This document shows, piece after piece, positions 1-9,495 of a stretch of DNA of 55,428 nt. Positions within the stretch are counted from its first letter, which is position 1. Each line of letters starts with the position of its first letter. A program made the position numbers and the translations under genes. The DNA lies in assembly GCA_023258975.1 (NCBI GenBank), contig JAHFRD010000020.1, forward strand, positions 1 through 55,428, read 5' to 3'. The notes under the pieces were generated by a model. That model ran no database searches, was not told the DNA's origin, and saw nothing but the letters and a program-made list of their open reading frames with translations. Source of the stretch: Hydrogenophilales bacterium. GTDB lineage: Bacteria > Pseudomonadota > Gammaproteobacteria > Burkholderiales > Thiobacillaceae.

Positions 1-2
1 AC

Positions 3-113
3 GCCAAATATCATTGGCGTGCCTTCAAATCCTGGTCCAAGGACGTCTTGGTCGATGAGGTTAGCTCCCTCCTGGCCGGCTTTGGTAATAAATTCCATAT
101 CCGTTATGCGTGA
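3..113 (+). CDS. C-terminal fragment of an unknown protein
   Basis: An open frame enters from the left edge and stops at TGA 111-113, giving 36 residues that read like a genuine protein end (…KFHIRYA). It is basic and aromatic, with no recognisable motif. The rest lies outside the window, so no function is proposed. A decayed insertion sequence follows directly. Confidence 0.4.
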   Translation, partial: AKYHWRAFKSWSKDVLVDEVSSLLAGFGNKFHIRYA

Positions 114-146
114 TTACTTAATATCCGAGCGAATCGGAGGGGTGTC

Positions 147-929
147 ATGGAACAAGCCGAATACAAACGGTTGGTTGCGAGTCTCGAAGGTCTCACGGAC
201 GATCAGTTCTAGGCGTTGCTGGAGACGCTGCGGCAACGCAAGGATGCGGACAGGGTGCGGCGCCTGGTGCAGGCGTGCATGGCGGACGGGCTGTCCATCC
301 GCAAGCCTGCGGCCCGCCTGGGCATCACGGTAGACAAGGCGTTCCGCTGGCGTCACAAGTTCCTGGGATTCCTGAACGGACAGAAGCCTTCGGCCTTGTC
401 CGGGGTGGTGGAAGCTGACGAAACCTTCTTCCCTGTCTCGTACAAGGACCAGAAGAAGGGTCTGCCGCGCACCGCGAAGAAGCGGGCGGGCAAAACCAAG
501 GACGGTGCGGGTGCCGAAAAGACTGCGGTGGTCGTGGCGGTGCAGCGTGGCACGCAAGTCAAGTTCGACCATGTGCTGCCGAATGCGACTGCCGTTGCCC
601 TGACCGATGCGCCGCAGCCGGTGATGGGGTCTGACGCCATCCTGAGTACGGACGGCAACGCAGCCTACCGGACCGTCGCCAAGGAACTGGGGGTGAAGGC
701 CGGATATTTTATCTCGGCCTACCACGGCAAGGGCGGATACGGCACTTGGCATGTCCAGAGCGTCAACCGCTACGACGCCCACCTCAAGGGTTGGATGGCT
801 CGCTTCAAGGGCGTCGCCACCAAATACCTGGCCAATTACCTGGGCTGGCGTCGGCTCCTCGACCGCTTCAAGGACAACCTCACGCCTCAGCAATTTCTGT
901 TTCACGCGCTCCGGCCCTCGTACCAATGA
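147..929 (+). pseudogene. IS1595-family (ISXO2-like) transposase, in-frame stop
   Basis: The natural start is probably ATG 147, behind the ribosome binding site CGGAGGGG. Twenty-one codons later a TAG (210-212) interrupts the frame, after which it stays open to 929 (237 more residues). The downstream part shows the family DDE domain: EADETFF supplies the first acidic residue, STDGNAAY the second, and SVNRYDAHLKGWMARFKG plus KYLANYLGWRR the conserved end. One base change (probably CAG to TAG) explains the break. Restart at TTG 216 is conceivable, but it would lack the N-terminal segment. It is most likely inactive, consistent with the missing left end of the element. Confidence 0.75.
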
Positions 930-939
930 TGGCATCTTT

Positions 940-958
940 AGTTAAATTGAACACAGCC
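940..958 (+). repeat. Putative right terminal repeat of the IS1595 relic
   Basis: AGTTAAATTGAACACAGCC resembles the ends of IS1595-family elements, which typically read GG(G/C)TGTGTTCAAT… inward. It lies just after the transposase stop and just before the prsT stop codon. No partner copy was found upstream of the transposase. Confidence 0.45.
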
Positions 959-968
959 GCAGTTCAGG

Positions 969-3818
969 TCAATTACCTGACGATTTCAACTGCTCTAACA
1001 AAGCGCGTGCTTGAGCTGCCTGAGGAAATGCTATGCGACTGGTCAACAAGCGATCCAGTTCGATGATTGACTCCTGCTTGTTGCCGCTCTTCTCCAGAGC
1101 TACCGCGAGGTGCCAGCGAATCTCGGGATTTTCAGGGAATACTTTGAGTGCCTCGTGCAAGAGTGGCGCCCCCTTCTTGCCCTGTCCCGCCAGAGTGAGT
1201 TGCCAGCCGTAGGTGTCCATGACGGCTGCATTCTTGGGTGCAAGTTTGTACGTCTGCTCTGAAATGGATAATGCTTCAGGGTTCTTCAACTCGCCAAGCA
1301 ACCAAGCGAGATTGTTGAGGGCTACAAGATCACGTGGGTTAGCGCGAGCCAGAATACGGTAGTTGTCGGCAGATTCCTTCAGACGCTTTCCGTTGAGCTG
1401 GGTTTGCGCCAAATGATGGCGCACGGCGGCATCTTCCGCATGGGCCCTTAGCCATTGTTCAAGCAGCCTCTCGCCTTCCATTCCTTGGCCGGCGGCAGCG
1501 TAGGCCTGATAGGCTCGTACCAGGGGCTGGCCCTGCCCCGAGATCTGCGCCGATTTGGCGAAGAGTTTGCCCGCGTCGAGATATTTCTTGGTACCAAACA
1601 GAATCTCCGCCTCGACCATATAGCCACCCGCCGACTTGGGGGATCGTGCCTGTAGGGCACGCGCTATCTTGATACCTTCCTCATGTTTTCCCTCCTGTCC
1701 CAACAAAAGGGCTTTCTGAATACTGGCGTCGGCATAATCCGGGCGTAGGGCCAATGCCTTGTCCAGTGATTTGAGCGTGGCGGCGTGATCCTTGGCAAGG
1801 TATTGCACAAGCGCAAGCCGATAAAAAGCGAGTGGGTTATTCGGGCTGGCTATTGCCCATTTTTGATAGGTTGCCAGTGCGTTGACCGTATCCTTTTGCA
1901 GCAATTGGGCGGTGCCGATCAAGTTGAGAAATTCTGATTCTTTGGTGGCATCAAGCGCGGTGCGGGCCTCTAACAGCGCTTTTTCGGCATCACGTTTATT
2001 CAGCCAGTAACGAGCAAGCAATTGTCGCGAGGCCGCGTCGGCGGGGGCGGCTTTCTTGGCCTGTTCGAGCAGGCTGAGAAACTCCGGTTCGTTTTTTTCG
2101 AGTGCCGCCAGTTGCGCCAAGGCAACCAGGGCGCGGGCATTTTTTGGATCCTGCTTGAGTACATTCTGGAAGCGGGTGCGGGCTGACTTGATATCCTTGT
2201 TTGCCAGGTCCAGACGCGCCAGATTGCTGGCCGCCGGTAGATAGCCGGGGTCGATTTCCAAGGCTTTGCTGAAATGCTGCCGCGCCTGGGTGGGGTCATT
2301 GTGAAGCATGTATATGGCGCCGCGCAGGTTTTCGGCCAGCGGGAGGCGGGGGTGCCTGCGGTCGAGTTCGGCCACGACTTTGAGTGCTTCGTCATAGCGT
2401 TTGGCCTTGGCGTGCGTCATCACCAGCAGTACATCGGCCTGGTGGGTTGTCGTGTCTTTTTCCGCCAACAGGGTGAGCGTATCAATTGCGCCGCGCTCGT
2501 CACCGCTTGCCATGCGGCTGGCCGCCAGTTCGCGCATCAGCGCGGTGTTGTCCGGCGCCAGCGCGGAGGCCTTTTCGAGTTTTTTCCGGGCTTCCTGATA
2601 GGCGCCCTGACGCAACGCGATGTTGCCTTGCAAGGACAGCAGTTGGGCATCGTCATCATCGTCCTTGATGTTGGCGATCAACTCGCGCGCGCGTTCCGCC
2701 TGGCCCGATTCGAGCATGGCGGTGGCCAGCAATTTGCGCGCAAGCGTATGGTCGGGCGCGACTTCGAGAACACGATTCAGGTTGGTGATGGCGTTCTCAC
2801 GCTTGCCTTGGCTGAGGCTGATGGCGCCTACCAGTAGATTGGCGGGAGCAAAATCAGGCGCGCTACGCAGGACTTCCTGCAATTTGTTGTATGCGGCGTC
2901 GAAGTTCTTCTTCCTGAACTCGATCAAGCCGTCGAGATAACGCCCCATCAGGTTATTCGGCGCATAGACATTCAATGTTCTTAGCTCGGCCTGCGCCTGG
3001 TCCAGGTTGGAGGCCGCCAGGTGATGTTGAGCGATGGCAAGTCTGGCCGGCAGATTGCTGGGGTCGAGCGCAAGCACCTTGGTGTAGGCGTTGAATGCCT
3101 CCTTGTCACGTTTCAAGGCGCGCAGCAGATCCGCCCTCATCACTTGCAGGTCAACCCGCTTGCCCGCCTTGGTGATGGCCTTGTCTATCAGAGTCAAAGC
3201 TTGTTCTGCCTGGCCACTGGCAAAGGCCAGGCTGGCGCGCACCGCCAAGGTGTCTGGGTGGTCGGCGACCAGTTTATCTGCTTGGCGCAAGCCGCTTTCC
3301 ACATTGCCCTGGTCGCCCGTCTGTGCGTAAGCCTGGGCGCGCAACGCCAGAATGGTCGCATTGGCGTCAGCGGCGGCCCTGGGCATTATTTTGATTTCTT
3401 CGAGTACCTTCTTGGGTTGGCGCAGCAGCAACAGGGTGCGCGCCAGCAGAATCTCGGCATCCGATGCTTGATAGCCTTTGTCTATTGCTTGCCGCAGTTC
3501 CTTTTCCGCATTGGCGAAATCATTATTGGCGAAATAGATGCGGCCAAGCAGGAATCTGGCTTCGCCATTGTTTGGTTGTTGCTGCAGGGCGTTCTTGACT
3601 TCGATGGCGGCCCCTTTGCGGTCACCGGCCAGTTCCAGTTTTTTTGCGTTCGCGATGCGCACTTCCGGGCTGGCGTGGCCTCGGGTCAGGTAGTAGGCAC
3701 CCGACCCGAGGCCGGTGAGGAGGATCAGCGCGGCCGGTACGAGCAAATTCTTTTTCCCCGCCAAACGCTGTATGAAGGATCGCTTGGAACGGGATGAATG
3801 GCTGTAAGGCTTGCTCAT
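969..3818 (-). CDS. prsT: PEP-CTERM system TPR protein PrsT
   Basis: This 949-residue protein has a short cytoplasmic N-terminus, one hydrophobic anchor at about residues 25-45 (LLVPAALILLTGLGSGAYYL), and then an almost continuous array of tetratricopeptide repeats to the end. Typical repeat signatures are AEKELRQAIDKGYQ, AYTKVLALDPSNLPA and ARQHFSKALEIDPGYLPA. Length and architecture match PrsT, the TPR protein that accompanies the XrtA exosortase and exopolysaccharide genes. It probably acts as an envelope scaffold for export or assembly. It lies downstream of prsR with a 64-base gap and ends the operon. The ATG at 3818-3816 begins the MSKPYSHSS tail that precedes the membrane segment. Confidence 0.85.
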   Translation of the reverse strand: MSKPYSHSSRSKRSFIQRLAGKKNLLVPAALILLTGLGSGAYYLTRGHASPEVRIANAKKLELAGDRKGAAIEVKNALQQQPNNGEARFLLGRIYFANNDFANAEKELRQAIDKGYQASDAEILLARTLLLLRQPKKVLEEIKIMPRAAADANATILALRAQAYAQTGDQGNVESGLRQADKLVADHPDTLAVRASLAFASGQAEQALTLIDKAITKAGKRVDLQVMRADLLRALKRDKEAFNAYTKVLALDPSNLPARLAIAQHHLAASNLDQAQAELRTLNVYAPNNLMGRYLDGLIEFRKKNFDAAYNKLQEVLRSAPDFAPANLLVGAISLSQGKRENAITNLNRVLEVAPDHTLARKLLATAMLESGQAERARELIANIKDDDDDAQLLSLQGNIALRQGAYQEARKKLEKASALAPDNTALMRELAASRMASGDERGAIDTLTLLAEKDTTTHQADVLLVMTHAKAKRYDEALKVVAELDRRHPRLPLAENLRGAIYMLHNDPTQARQHFSKALEIDPGYLPAASNLARLDLANKDIKSARTRFQNVLKQDPKNARALVALAQLAALEKNEPEFLSLLEQAKKAAPADAASRQLLARYWLNKRDAEKALLEARTALDATKESEFLNLIGTAQLLQKDTVNALATYQKWAIASPNNPLAFYRLALVQYLAKDHAATLKSLDKALALRPDYADASIQKALLLGQEGKHEEGIKIARALQARSPKSAGGYMVEAEILFGTKKYLDAGKLFAKSAQISGQGQPLVRAYQAYAAAGQGMEGERLLEQWLRAHAEDAAVRHHLAQTQLNGKRLKESADNYRILARANPRDLVALNNLAWLLGELKNPEALSISEQTYKLAPKNAAVMDTYGWQLTLAGQGKKGAPLLHEALKVFPENPEIRWHLAVALEKSGNKQESIIELDRLLTSRIAFPQAAQARALLEQLKSSGN

Positions 3819-3882
3819 GGTATCGGGCTTTCCTGGTTCAACTAGGTGGGTAGGCTGGGTGGAGGATCGGGGTGCCGCCGAT

Positions 3883-5238
3883 TTACTTCAGGCCAAAACG
3901 ATTCATCAGGTCATACAAGGTGGGGCGGCTGATTCCCAACATTTCAGCGGCGTGCGCGACGTTGCCGTTGCTGCGGCCCATTGCCTTCAGCACGGCCCCG
4001 CGCTCCGCTTCTTCGCGCACCTGGCGCAGGTTGAGCGGCTCGCTTTCCTGGCTTGGGGGGGTGGCAAGGCCCAGGTCTTCCTGTGAGATGTGCGGGCCGT
4101 CGGACATGATTACCGCGCGTTTGATGGTGTTCTCCATTTCACGCACGTTGCCGGGCCAGGCATGGGCTTCGATGGCATGGATGGCTTCCGGCGAGAAACC
4201 ACGCAAGGCGCGGCCCTGGGTCTGTGCGTAGCGCTCCAGGAACGCATGCGCGAGGAGGGAAAGGTCGCCCTGGCGCTCATGTAGCGGCGGAATGCGCACG
4301 GAAATTTCAGATAGGCGGTAAAACAAATCTTCGCGGAAGCGGCCTTCCTTGATCAGTTCTTCAAGATTCTGGTGGGTGGCGGCGACCACGCGGACATCCA
4401 CCGGAATCTCGCCGCGCCCGCCCAGGCGTTCGATCACGCGCTCCTGCAGGAATCGCAGCAGTTTGGCCTGGAGCGACATGGGCAGATCGCCGATTTCATC
4501 GAGGAATAGTGTGCCGTGGCTGGCATATTCGATCTTGCCTATGGTTTGTTTGGCCGCGCCGGTAAAGGCGCCCTTTTCGTAGCCGAACAACTCCGACTCC
4601 AGCAGATTCTCCGGAATGGCGGCGCAGTTGATGGCGACAAAACGTTCTTTTACTCGTGGTGATAATTCGTGCAGCCCGCGCGCAAGGACTTCCTTGCCGG
4701 TGCCGGACTCGCCGAGCAGCAATACGGAGGCGTCGCTTGGCGCCACTTTTTCGATGGTGCGGCAGACCTTGAGCATGGCCGGATCCGCAGTCAGCAATCC
4801 TTGCAGCGGCTCGGCGCGGGCGCGCGAGGAAAGCTGGCGGTTTTCCTGCTCCAGCGTGAAGACGCGGAAGGCGCGGGCGATGACGATCTTGAGGATCTGT
4901 TCGTCGAATGGTTTGTTGTAAAAATCGAATGCGCCCAGGCTGATCGCCTTTACGGCGTTGGCGCGATCCTGGTTGCCGGTGACGACGATGATTTTGGTGG
5001 TGGGGCAGAGTTGCAGGATTTGCTGCAGCGCGGCGAGGCCTTCGGTCGCGCCGTCCGGATCGGGTGGCAGTCCCAGATCCAGGAGCACTACGGCGGGTTC
5101 GAAACGACGAATCTGCGCCAGCGCCGCTTCCCGGTCAGCGGCGACCAGAACTTCATAATCGTCCAGACTCCATTTGATCTGCTTTTGCAGGCCGACATCG
5201 TCTTCGACCAGCAATATCTTCGCGGGCTTGTCGCTCAT
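3883..5238 (-). CDS. prsR: Sigma-54-dependent response regulator PrsR
   Basis: This 451-residue transcriptional activator has three parts. A receiver domain (residues about 8-125) carries the phospho-acceptor Asp in VVLLDLGLPPD. An AAA+ domain (about 145-375) has Walker A GESGTGKE, the sigma-54 contact loop GAFTGA and Walker B TLFLDEIGD. A Fis-type helix-turn-helix at the C-terminus contains NVAHAAEMLGISRPTLYDL. It matches PrsR of the PEP-CTERM/XrtA system, which activates RpoN-dependent promoters. It starts three bases after the prsK stop, so kinase and regulator are co-translated. Two sequences in this window, at 33835 and 34867, look like targets of such an activator. Confidence 0.9.
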   Translation of the reverse strand: MSDKPAKILLVEDDVGLQKQIKWSLDDYEVLVAADREAALAQIRRFEPAVVLLDLGLPPDPDGATEGLAALQQILQLCPTTKIIVVTGNQDRANAVKAISLGAFDFYNKPFDEQILKIVIARAFRVFTLEQENRQLSSRARAEPLQGLLTADPAMLKVCRTIEKVAPSDASVLLLGESGTGKEVLARGLHELSPRVKERFVAINCAAIPENLLESELFGYEKGAFTGAAKQTIGKIEYASHGTLFLDEIGDLPMSLQAKLLRFLQERVIERLGGRGEIPVDVRVVAATHQNLEELIKEGRFREDLFYRLSEISVRIPPLHERQGDLSLLAHAFLERYAQTQGRALRGFSPEAIHAIEAHAWPGNVREMENTIKRAVIMSDGPHISQEDLGLATPPSQESEPLNLRQVREEAERGAVLKAMGRSNGNVAHAAEMLGISRPTLYDLMNRFGLK

Positions 5239-5241
5239 GGC

Positions 5242-7281
5242 TCAATGTTCGTCAGTTGATAGCAGTGGGAAGTGCAAGGTGAAGCGGCTGCCCAGTCCGG
5301 GACGGCTTTCGACCAGGATGTCGCCGCCCAGTTCTTGAACATACGACTTGCATTCGTAGGCGCCGATACCCATGCCGGTTCCCTTGGTGGAATCGAATGG
5401 CCGGAACAGTCGCTCTCGGATGAAGGTGTCGTCCATGCCGACACCGGTATCCGTCACCACGATTTCCGCCCAGTTGTCATCGCGATTCAGTGTAACACCC
5501 ACTTTTCCCGTGTAAGGCGTGGCCTCGATGGCGTTCTGCACGATGTGGCCCACCACACGGGTCAGTTTTTCCCGCTCGGCGCGCACACGCAATTCCGGAG
5601 TGAGGATTTCCAGCGTGGGCTTGAGGCTGAATGCGCTCTTGGAGCGAATGACTTCATCCAGCAACTCGACCAGGAGCACTTCACTACTGCTGGCGGCGTC
5701 GGGTTTGTCGCGGAGTTTGATGAGCATCCGGTTCATGCGGGCCACCGAACTTTCGATGGTCGCCAGCATGTCTTCCTGGAACTCGGGTTTGTGCTTGTGG
5801 CGTTCCGCATTGGCCAGCAACAGGGAGAGTTGCGCCACCAGATTCTTGATGTCATGCACCACGTAGGCGGCGGCCCGGTTGAAGGATTCGAACTGGCGCG
5901 CAACGGTCAACGCATCAGCGGCGCGCGCCTGGGCGAGATGGGCGGTCGCCTGGCGCGCGGCGGTTTTCAGCAGGTCGCTTACTTCCCAATCGAACGCCAC
6001 TTTGCCGAGCGAATCGGCCAGAACCATGACCCCGAGCAGGTTTTCATGCCAGAACAAGGGAATCACCAACCAGACCCGCAGATCACCGGCCAGCCAGGCG
6101 GGTGGGGCGGCGTCTCCCAGTAATTCCGGTTGATCCTCGCATTCATGCAAATCCAGTACCCAATGGCTGGTTTCCAGGAATCGGGCGAAGGGATGGCCGG
6201 CGGCGAACTGGCCATTCAGCTCGGACCAGTTCCAGTGGGCGGTGCGCCGGAAGTGGCCGTCTTCCTGTTTCATCCAGAGCGCGGCGGCCGGGCTTTCGAC
6301 CAACCCCGCCATCGCTTCGAGGCTGCGTTCATGCACCCGCATGCCAGGGTCGCCTGCGGTAAGCAAGGCGGTGAAACGCAGCCATTCTTCCCGGTAATCG
6401 TAGCGATAGTGGAAGAAATGCTTGGACAGGAACACGCGCAAACGCGCGCGCGCGACTCCGGAAAATACCGTAATCAGCAGCAGGGCAATGGCGCCGAACA
6501 GGAAAACGGTTTGCAGCACCGAGCCCCAGTTGCCGCCGACAATGCGCAGGTAGTAGCCGGCGCCCGCCATGAGCATGAGGTAGATGCCCGCGCCGACCAG
6601 GGCCACGGAATGGAACGCCATGCGATGGGAGATCGCCAGCGGCTGGTCGTCCGGGCGGCGACGTAACGAGATCCAGAGCAACGGCACCAACAGGGCATTG
6701 ACCGCGCCGCGCGCGGCCCAGGTATCCGGCGACACGCCGGCGAACAGCATGGCCTCGGAATAGAGGTAGAAGTCGTAGGCGAACATGCCGCCCAGCGCAA
6801 GACAGAGAAATTTGATGCCCCAGCGTTCCTGTGGGCGAGTGTTGCGATAGTACTGTTCCACCAGAACCATGCCGAAAATGGCCATCAGATTCGGAATCAG
6901 TACATAAGCCAGAAGGCCGGTAAGGCGCGCCGGCCAGAGCATCGCGGCGCCCTGCGCGAGCAGCGCGGCGGCCCCGAGCAGCAACAGTGCCTGGCCCAGC
7001 CCGGAAAATCCCGGCGACTCGATGGTCTGGGTGCCGCGCAGTCGCCTCACGCCTTGCCAGAGAAACCAGAGCCAGGCCAGATTGCGGCCCATCTCCAGCA
7101 GTGCCACCAATTCGCGGCCGACATTCAGCCAGGCCTGAGCGGCGGCAAACAGAGCCCAGATGCTGGTAATCGTGGCGGGATGCCATACGCGCTGATCCGT
7201 GAAGCCGGAGCGCCGGCAGGCCAGGGCCAGAACCGCGAAAGCCACGGCACCCAGGCCGTAGCTCGCGCTGGCGACCAGCAT
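5242..7281 (-). CDS. prsK: PEP-CTERM system histidine kinase PrsK
   Basis: This 679-residue membrane histidine kinase has an N-terminal half (about residues 1-300) with a series of hydrophobic helices. A GAF-like region follows, then the phospho-acceptor box AAYVVHDIKNLVAQ with the conserved His. The ATPase domain has the N box HIVQNAIEATPY, the G1 box DTGVGMDD and a G2 region with KGTGMGIGAYECK. This is the PrsK architecture of the XrtA system; its partner is the adjacent PrsR. An open frame extends 53 codons upstream, but ATG 7281-7279 overlaps the stop codon of the preceding transferase (TGATG). That start gives the expected MLVASASYGLGAVAF beginning, so it was chosen. Confidence 0.88.
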   Translation of the reverse strand: MLVASASYGLGAVAFAVLALACRRSGFTDQRVWHPATITSIWALFAAAQAWLNVGRELVALLEMGRNLAWLWFLWQGVRRLRGTQTIESPGFSGLGQALLLLGAAALLAQGAAMLWPARLTGLLAYVLIPNLMAIFGMVLVEQYYRNTRPQERWGIKFLCLALGGMFAYDFYLYSEAMLFAGVSPDTWAARGAVNALLVPLLWISLRRRPDDQPLAISHRMAFHSVALVGAGIYLMLMAGAGYYLRIVGGNWGSVLQTVFLFGAIALLLITVFSGVARARLRVFLSKHFFHYRYDYREEWLRFTALLTAGDPGMRVHERSLEAMAGLVESPAAALWMKQEDGHFRRTAHWNWSELNGQFAAGHPFARFLETSHWVLDLHECEDQPELLGDAAPPAWLAGDLRVWLVIPLFWHENLLGVMVLADSLGKVAFDWEVSDLLKTAARQATAHLAQARAADALTVARQFESFNRAAAYVVHDIKNLVAQLSLLLANAERHKHKPEFQEDMLATIESSVARMNRMLIKLRDKPDAASSSEVLLVELLDEVIRSKSAFSLKPTLEILTPELRVRAEREKLTRVVGHIVQNAIEATPYTGKVGVTLNRDDNWAEIVVTDTGVGMDDTFIRERLFRPFDSTKGTGMGIGAYECKSYVQELGGDILVESRPGLGSRFTLHFPLLSTDEH

Positions 7282-8666
7282 CAGCGCACCCCTTTGCCCA
7301 GAACCACGACCTGGGCTGTCTGGAGCAGGATCATGAGGTCGAGAAACAGGCTGTGGTTCTTGACGTAGTACAGATCGTACTGGAGCTTGGACATGGCATC
7401 TTCCACACTCGCCCCATAGGGAAACTTCACTTGCGCCCAACCGGTAATGCCGGGTTTCACGCTGTGGCGAGCATGAAAGAAGGGAATCTGGGCGGCCAGT
7501 TCCTCGACGAAATAGGGGCGCTCCGGGCGTGGCCCCACGAAGCTCATATGGCCCAGGAATACGTTGATGGTTTGCGGTAATTCGTCGATGCGCAGACGGC
7601 GGATCAGGCGCCCGATCCGGGTGGTGCGGTCGTCGTTATGGGCCGCCCAGACCGGCCGCCCATCCTTCTCGGCATCGGTAAACATGCTGCGGAATTTGTA
7701 GATGGTGAAGTGCTTTCCGTACTGTCCCACCCTCTCCTGCGTATAGAACATCGGCCCCCTGCTCTCCATGCGGATCAGGATGCCGGTCAACAACATCAGC
7801 GGCAGGCTGGCCAGGAGAAAGACACCACTCACCAGCATGTCGAATAAACGCTTGATCACATCGCGGGTGAGGCCCTGGCTGAAGCCGTCGGAAAAGATCA
7901 TCCAGCTGGCATTGATCGCCTCCAGGGGCAGGATGCCGGTCTGGCGTTCGAAAAAAGCGGGCAGATCAAGCACGCTCACACCACGTAGCTTGCATTCCAG
8001 CAATTCGGATACCGGCAGGCCGCCACCGCGCCGTTCACGAATGGCCACCACGATTTCGTTGATGCCTCGGCGTTCAACCAGTTCGCTGATGCCGCCGGAA
8101 TCGGTCAACACCCGATCACGCGGCACGTAGTTATGCACCGATCCCATCGGCAGGTAGCCGATGATGTTGAGGCCCTGGGCTTCACCCTGGCTGGCCAGTT
8201 CCTCGATCTTGGCCGCGCGGCTACCCGTTCCCAGGACCAGAACCCGTTTCTTGAAGAGATCGACCTTGTCCCACTCCATGAACAACAGCCGGATCAGGAT
8301 GATGGACAGACAGGAGATGGTCATCGCCGAGATGAGTTCTCCATTGCTGGCGAACACCTCGGGCAAGACCAGGGAACCTGAGTAGAGCAGCAGGCCGCTG
8401 ATGGAAAAACAACCACCCACACGGAAAAACAGGCTGCGCAACCCCGTGGTCCAGGCCCAGCCATAGAGATCGAACATGGAACTGAGCAGGGCGAGTACGG
8501 CCGCGAACAACCAGGGTTTGTAGACCGCTGTCGGCGCGAGCAATGCCTGGAATACGGGGCCATGCCGTTCGGCGGAGAAATCGCTGGCGAAATAGAACAC
8601 CAGAAACTCCAGCACCATGAGGAACAGCATGCTTACGGAGATGTAGTGGCGAAAGAAACGAATCAT
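7281..8666 (-). CDS. EPS initiating sugar transferase (PEP-CTERM type, EpsB-like)
   Basis: This 461-residue polyprenyl glycosylphosphotransferase has hydrophobic helices at the N-terminus (first 120 residues), a central nucleotide-binding-like segment (VLVLGTGSRAAKIEELA), and a C-terminal bacterial sugar transferase domain from about residue 265. Signatures of that domain are KRLFDMLVSG, YTQERVGQYGKHFTIYKFRS, RIDELPQ and MSFVGPRPERPYF. Such enzymes transfer a sugar 1-phosphate to undecaprenyl phosphate at the inner membrane, starting repeat-unit synthesis. The subfamily with prsK, prsR and prsT directly downstream is typical of XrtA/PEP-CTERM loci. It is the first gene of the four-gene operon. 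The exosortase itself is not in this window. Confidence 0.85.
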   Translation of the reverse strand: MIRFFRHYISVSMLFLMVLEFLVFYFASDFSAERHGPVFQALLAPTAVYKPWLFAAVLALLSSMFDLYGWAWTTGLRSLFFRVGGCFSISGLLLYSGSLVLPEVFASNGELISAMTISCLSIILIRLLFMEWDKVDLFKKRVLVLGTGSRAAKIEELASQGEAQGLNIIGYLPMGSVHNYVPRDRVLTDSGGISELVERRGINEIVVAIRERRGGGLPVSELLECKLRGVSVLDLPAFFERQTGILPLEAINASWMIFSDGFSQGLTRDVIKRLFDMLVSGVFLLASLPLMLLTGILIRMESRGPMFYTQERVGQYGKHFTIYKFRSMFTDAEKDGRPVWAAHNDDRTTRIGRLIRRLRIDELPQTINVFLGHMSFVGPRPERPYFVEELAAQIPFFHARHSVKPGITGWAQVKFPYGASVEDAMSKLQYDLYYVKNHSLFLDLMILLQTAQVVVLGKGVR

Positions 8667-8773
8667 GGACTAGTCGGGCAAGCGTCCTCTAGCGGGTGGC
8701 CAGACGGTGCGCGATGTCCAGTGCAATGGCGCGACGTCTGTAACGGGGCGCATTGTAGCCGCTGCCAGAACGC

Positions 8774-9337
8774 TCACGGGCCAGTTTCAGCGAGCAGCTT
8801 TTCCAGTCGTGCCAGAGAAAGGCGTGGCGCGTGGGCATGCCGTGCGTCCAGTGTCACCATGCGCACCAAGACATCCGCCGGCTCGGAGTAGATCAGATAG
8901 GCCATGCGAGCCGCGCGGTCATGAATCTTGTAGGTGATTTCACGGTTGACCAGGAACTGTTCGAAATCCTTGCTGGCTTCCTCGGCGATTTCCAACTCGA
9001 TCAGGCTGTGTTCGGATACGGCACCGGTAACCGCAGCGCCGGTCAAGGCGGGCTCGAAGCGGGCGAACACGCGCATGACCTCCCTGGCCTGTTCCCGCAG
9101 ATCAGCCAGCAGATTGGCCCGTTCCTCAGGTTGGAACAAGGCCTGGCGCTCGGACAGAGCGGCGTCGATCTCTTCGTTGCTGGGCATGACATGCCCTTCC
9201 GGCAAGCCCAATTGCCGCGCCGCCTTGCGTTTGGCTACCGCATGGTCACGCAGCCCATGTTCCGCCATGAGGCGTGCCGCCAGTTCGGCGACCTGGGCGC
9301 GTGCCTGTAGCGCGCGTACATCACGGGAGAAGGCCAT
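8774..9337 (-). CDS. Conserved hypothetical protein
   Basis: This 187-residue, probably cytoplasmic protein is largely alpha-helical and charged, with no signal peptide or membrane segment. The N-terminal part (about residues 1-75) includes KRKAARQLGL and MPSNEEIDAAL. The second half contains SLIELEIAEEASKDFEQFLV and RAARMAYLIYSEPADVLVRMV. I recognise the general look of a small conserved proteobacterial protein found beside housekeeping genes, but not a specific function. It lies between the prs operon and ponA on the same strand, with about 100-160 bases on each side, so it may be transcribed on its own or read through from ponA. Confidence 0.7.
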   Translation of the reverse strand: MAFSRDVRALQARAQVAELAARLMAEHGLRDHAVAKRKAARQLGLPEGHVMPSNEEIDAALSERQALFQPEERANLLADLREQAREVMRVFARFEPALTGAAVTGAVSEHSLIELEIAEEASKDFEQFLVNREITYKIHDRAARMAYLIYSEPADVLVRMVTLDARHAHAPRLSLARLEKLLAETGP

Positions 9338-9444
9338 TGAGGACTCGTTGATGAATGAATGAGTCGAGTGCGGGACATGTGCCGAAGAGTGGGGTATTCA
9401 CGAGCAGCGCATCCACGGCGGGTTTCAAGTTATCGCGCGGCGTG

Positions 9445-9468
9445 GTGAACGGCACATGATCCGTTCAC
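9445..9468. repeat. Short perfect inverted repeat between two genes
   Basis: GTGAACGG and CCGTTCAC are separated by 8 bases in the gap downstream of ponA. The stem is 8 bp and no T-run follows on either strand, so it is at most a weak or Rho-aided terminator. Confidence 0.35.
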
Positions 9469-9495
9469 GATTCGGGGTGGCGTAACGCCGGCCCG

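Larger units (their letters stand above)
114..958 (+). mobile_element. Relic of an IS1595-family insertion sequence
   Basis: This stretch holds an IS1595-type transposase gene. On its right side, at 940-958, is a sequence resembling the terminal inverted repeats of this family (AGTTAAATTGAACACAGCC). I could not find a matching GGCTGTGTTCAATTTAACT copy on the left, so that end appears lost, and the transposase has an internal stop codon. The left boundary given is therefore only the end of the preceding open frame. The element abuts the 3' end of prsT, with its right end about 10 bases from the prsT stop codon. Confidence 0.6.
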
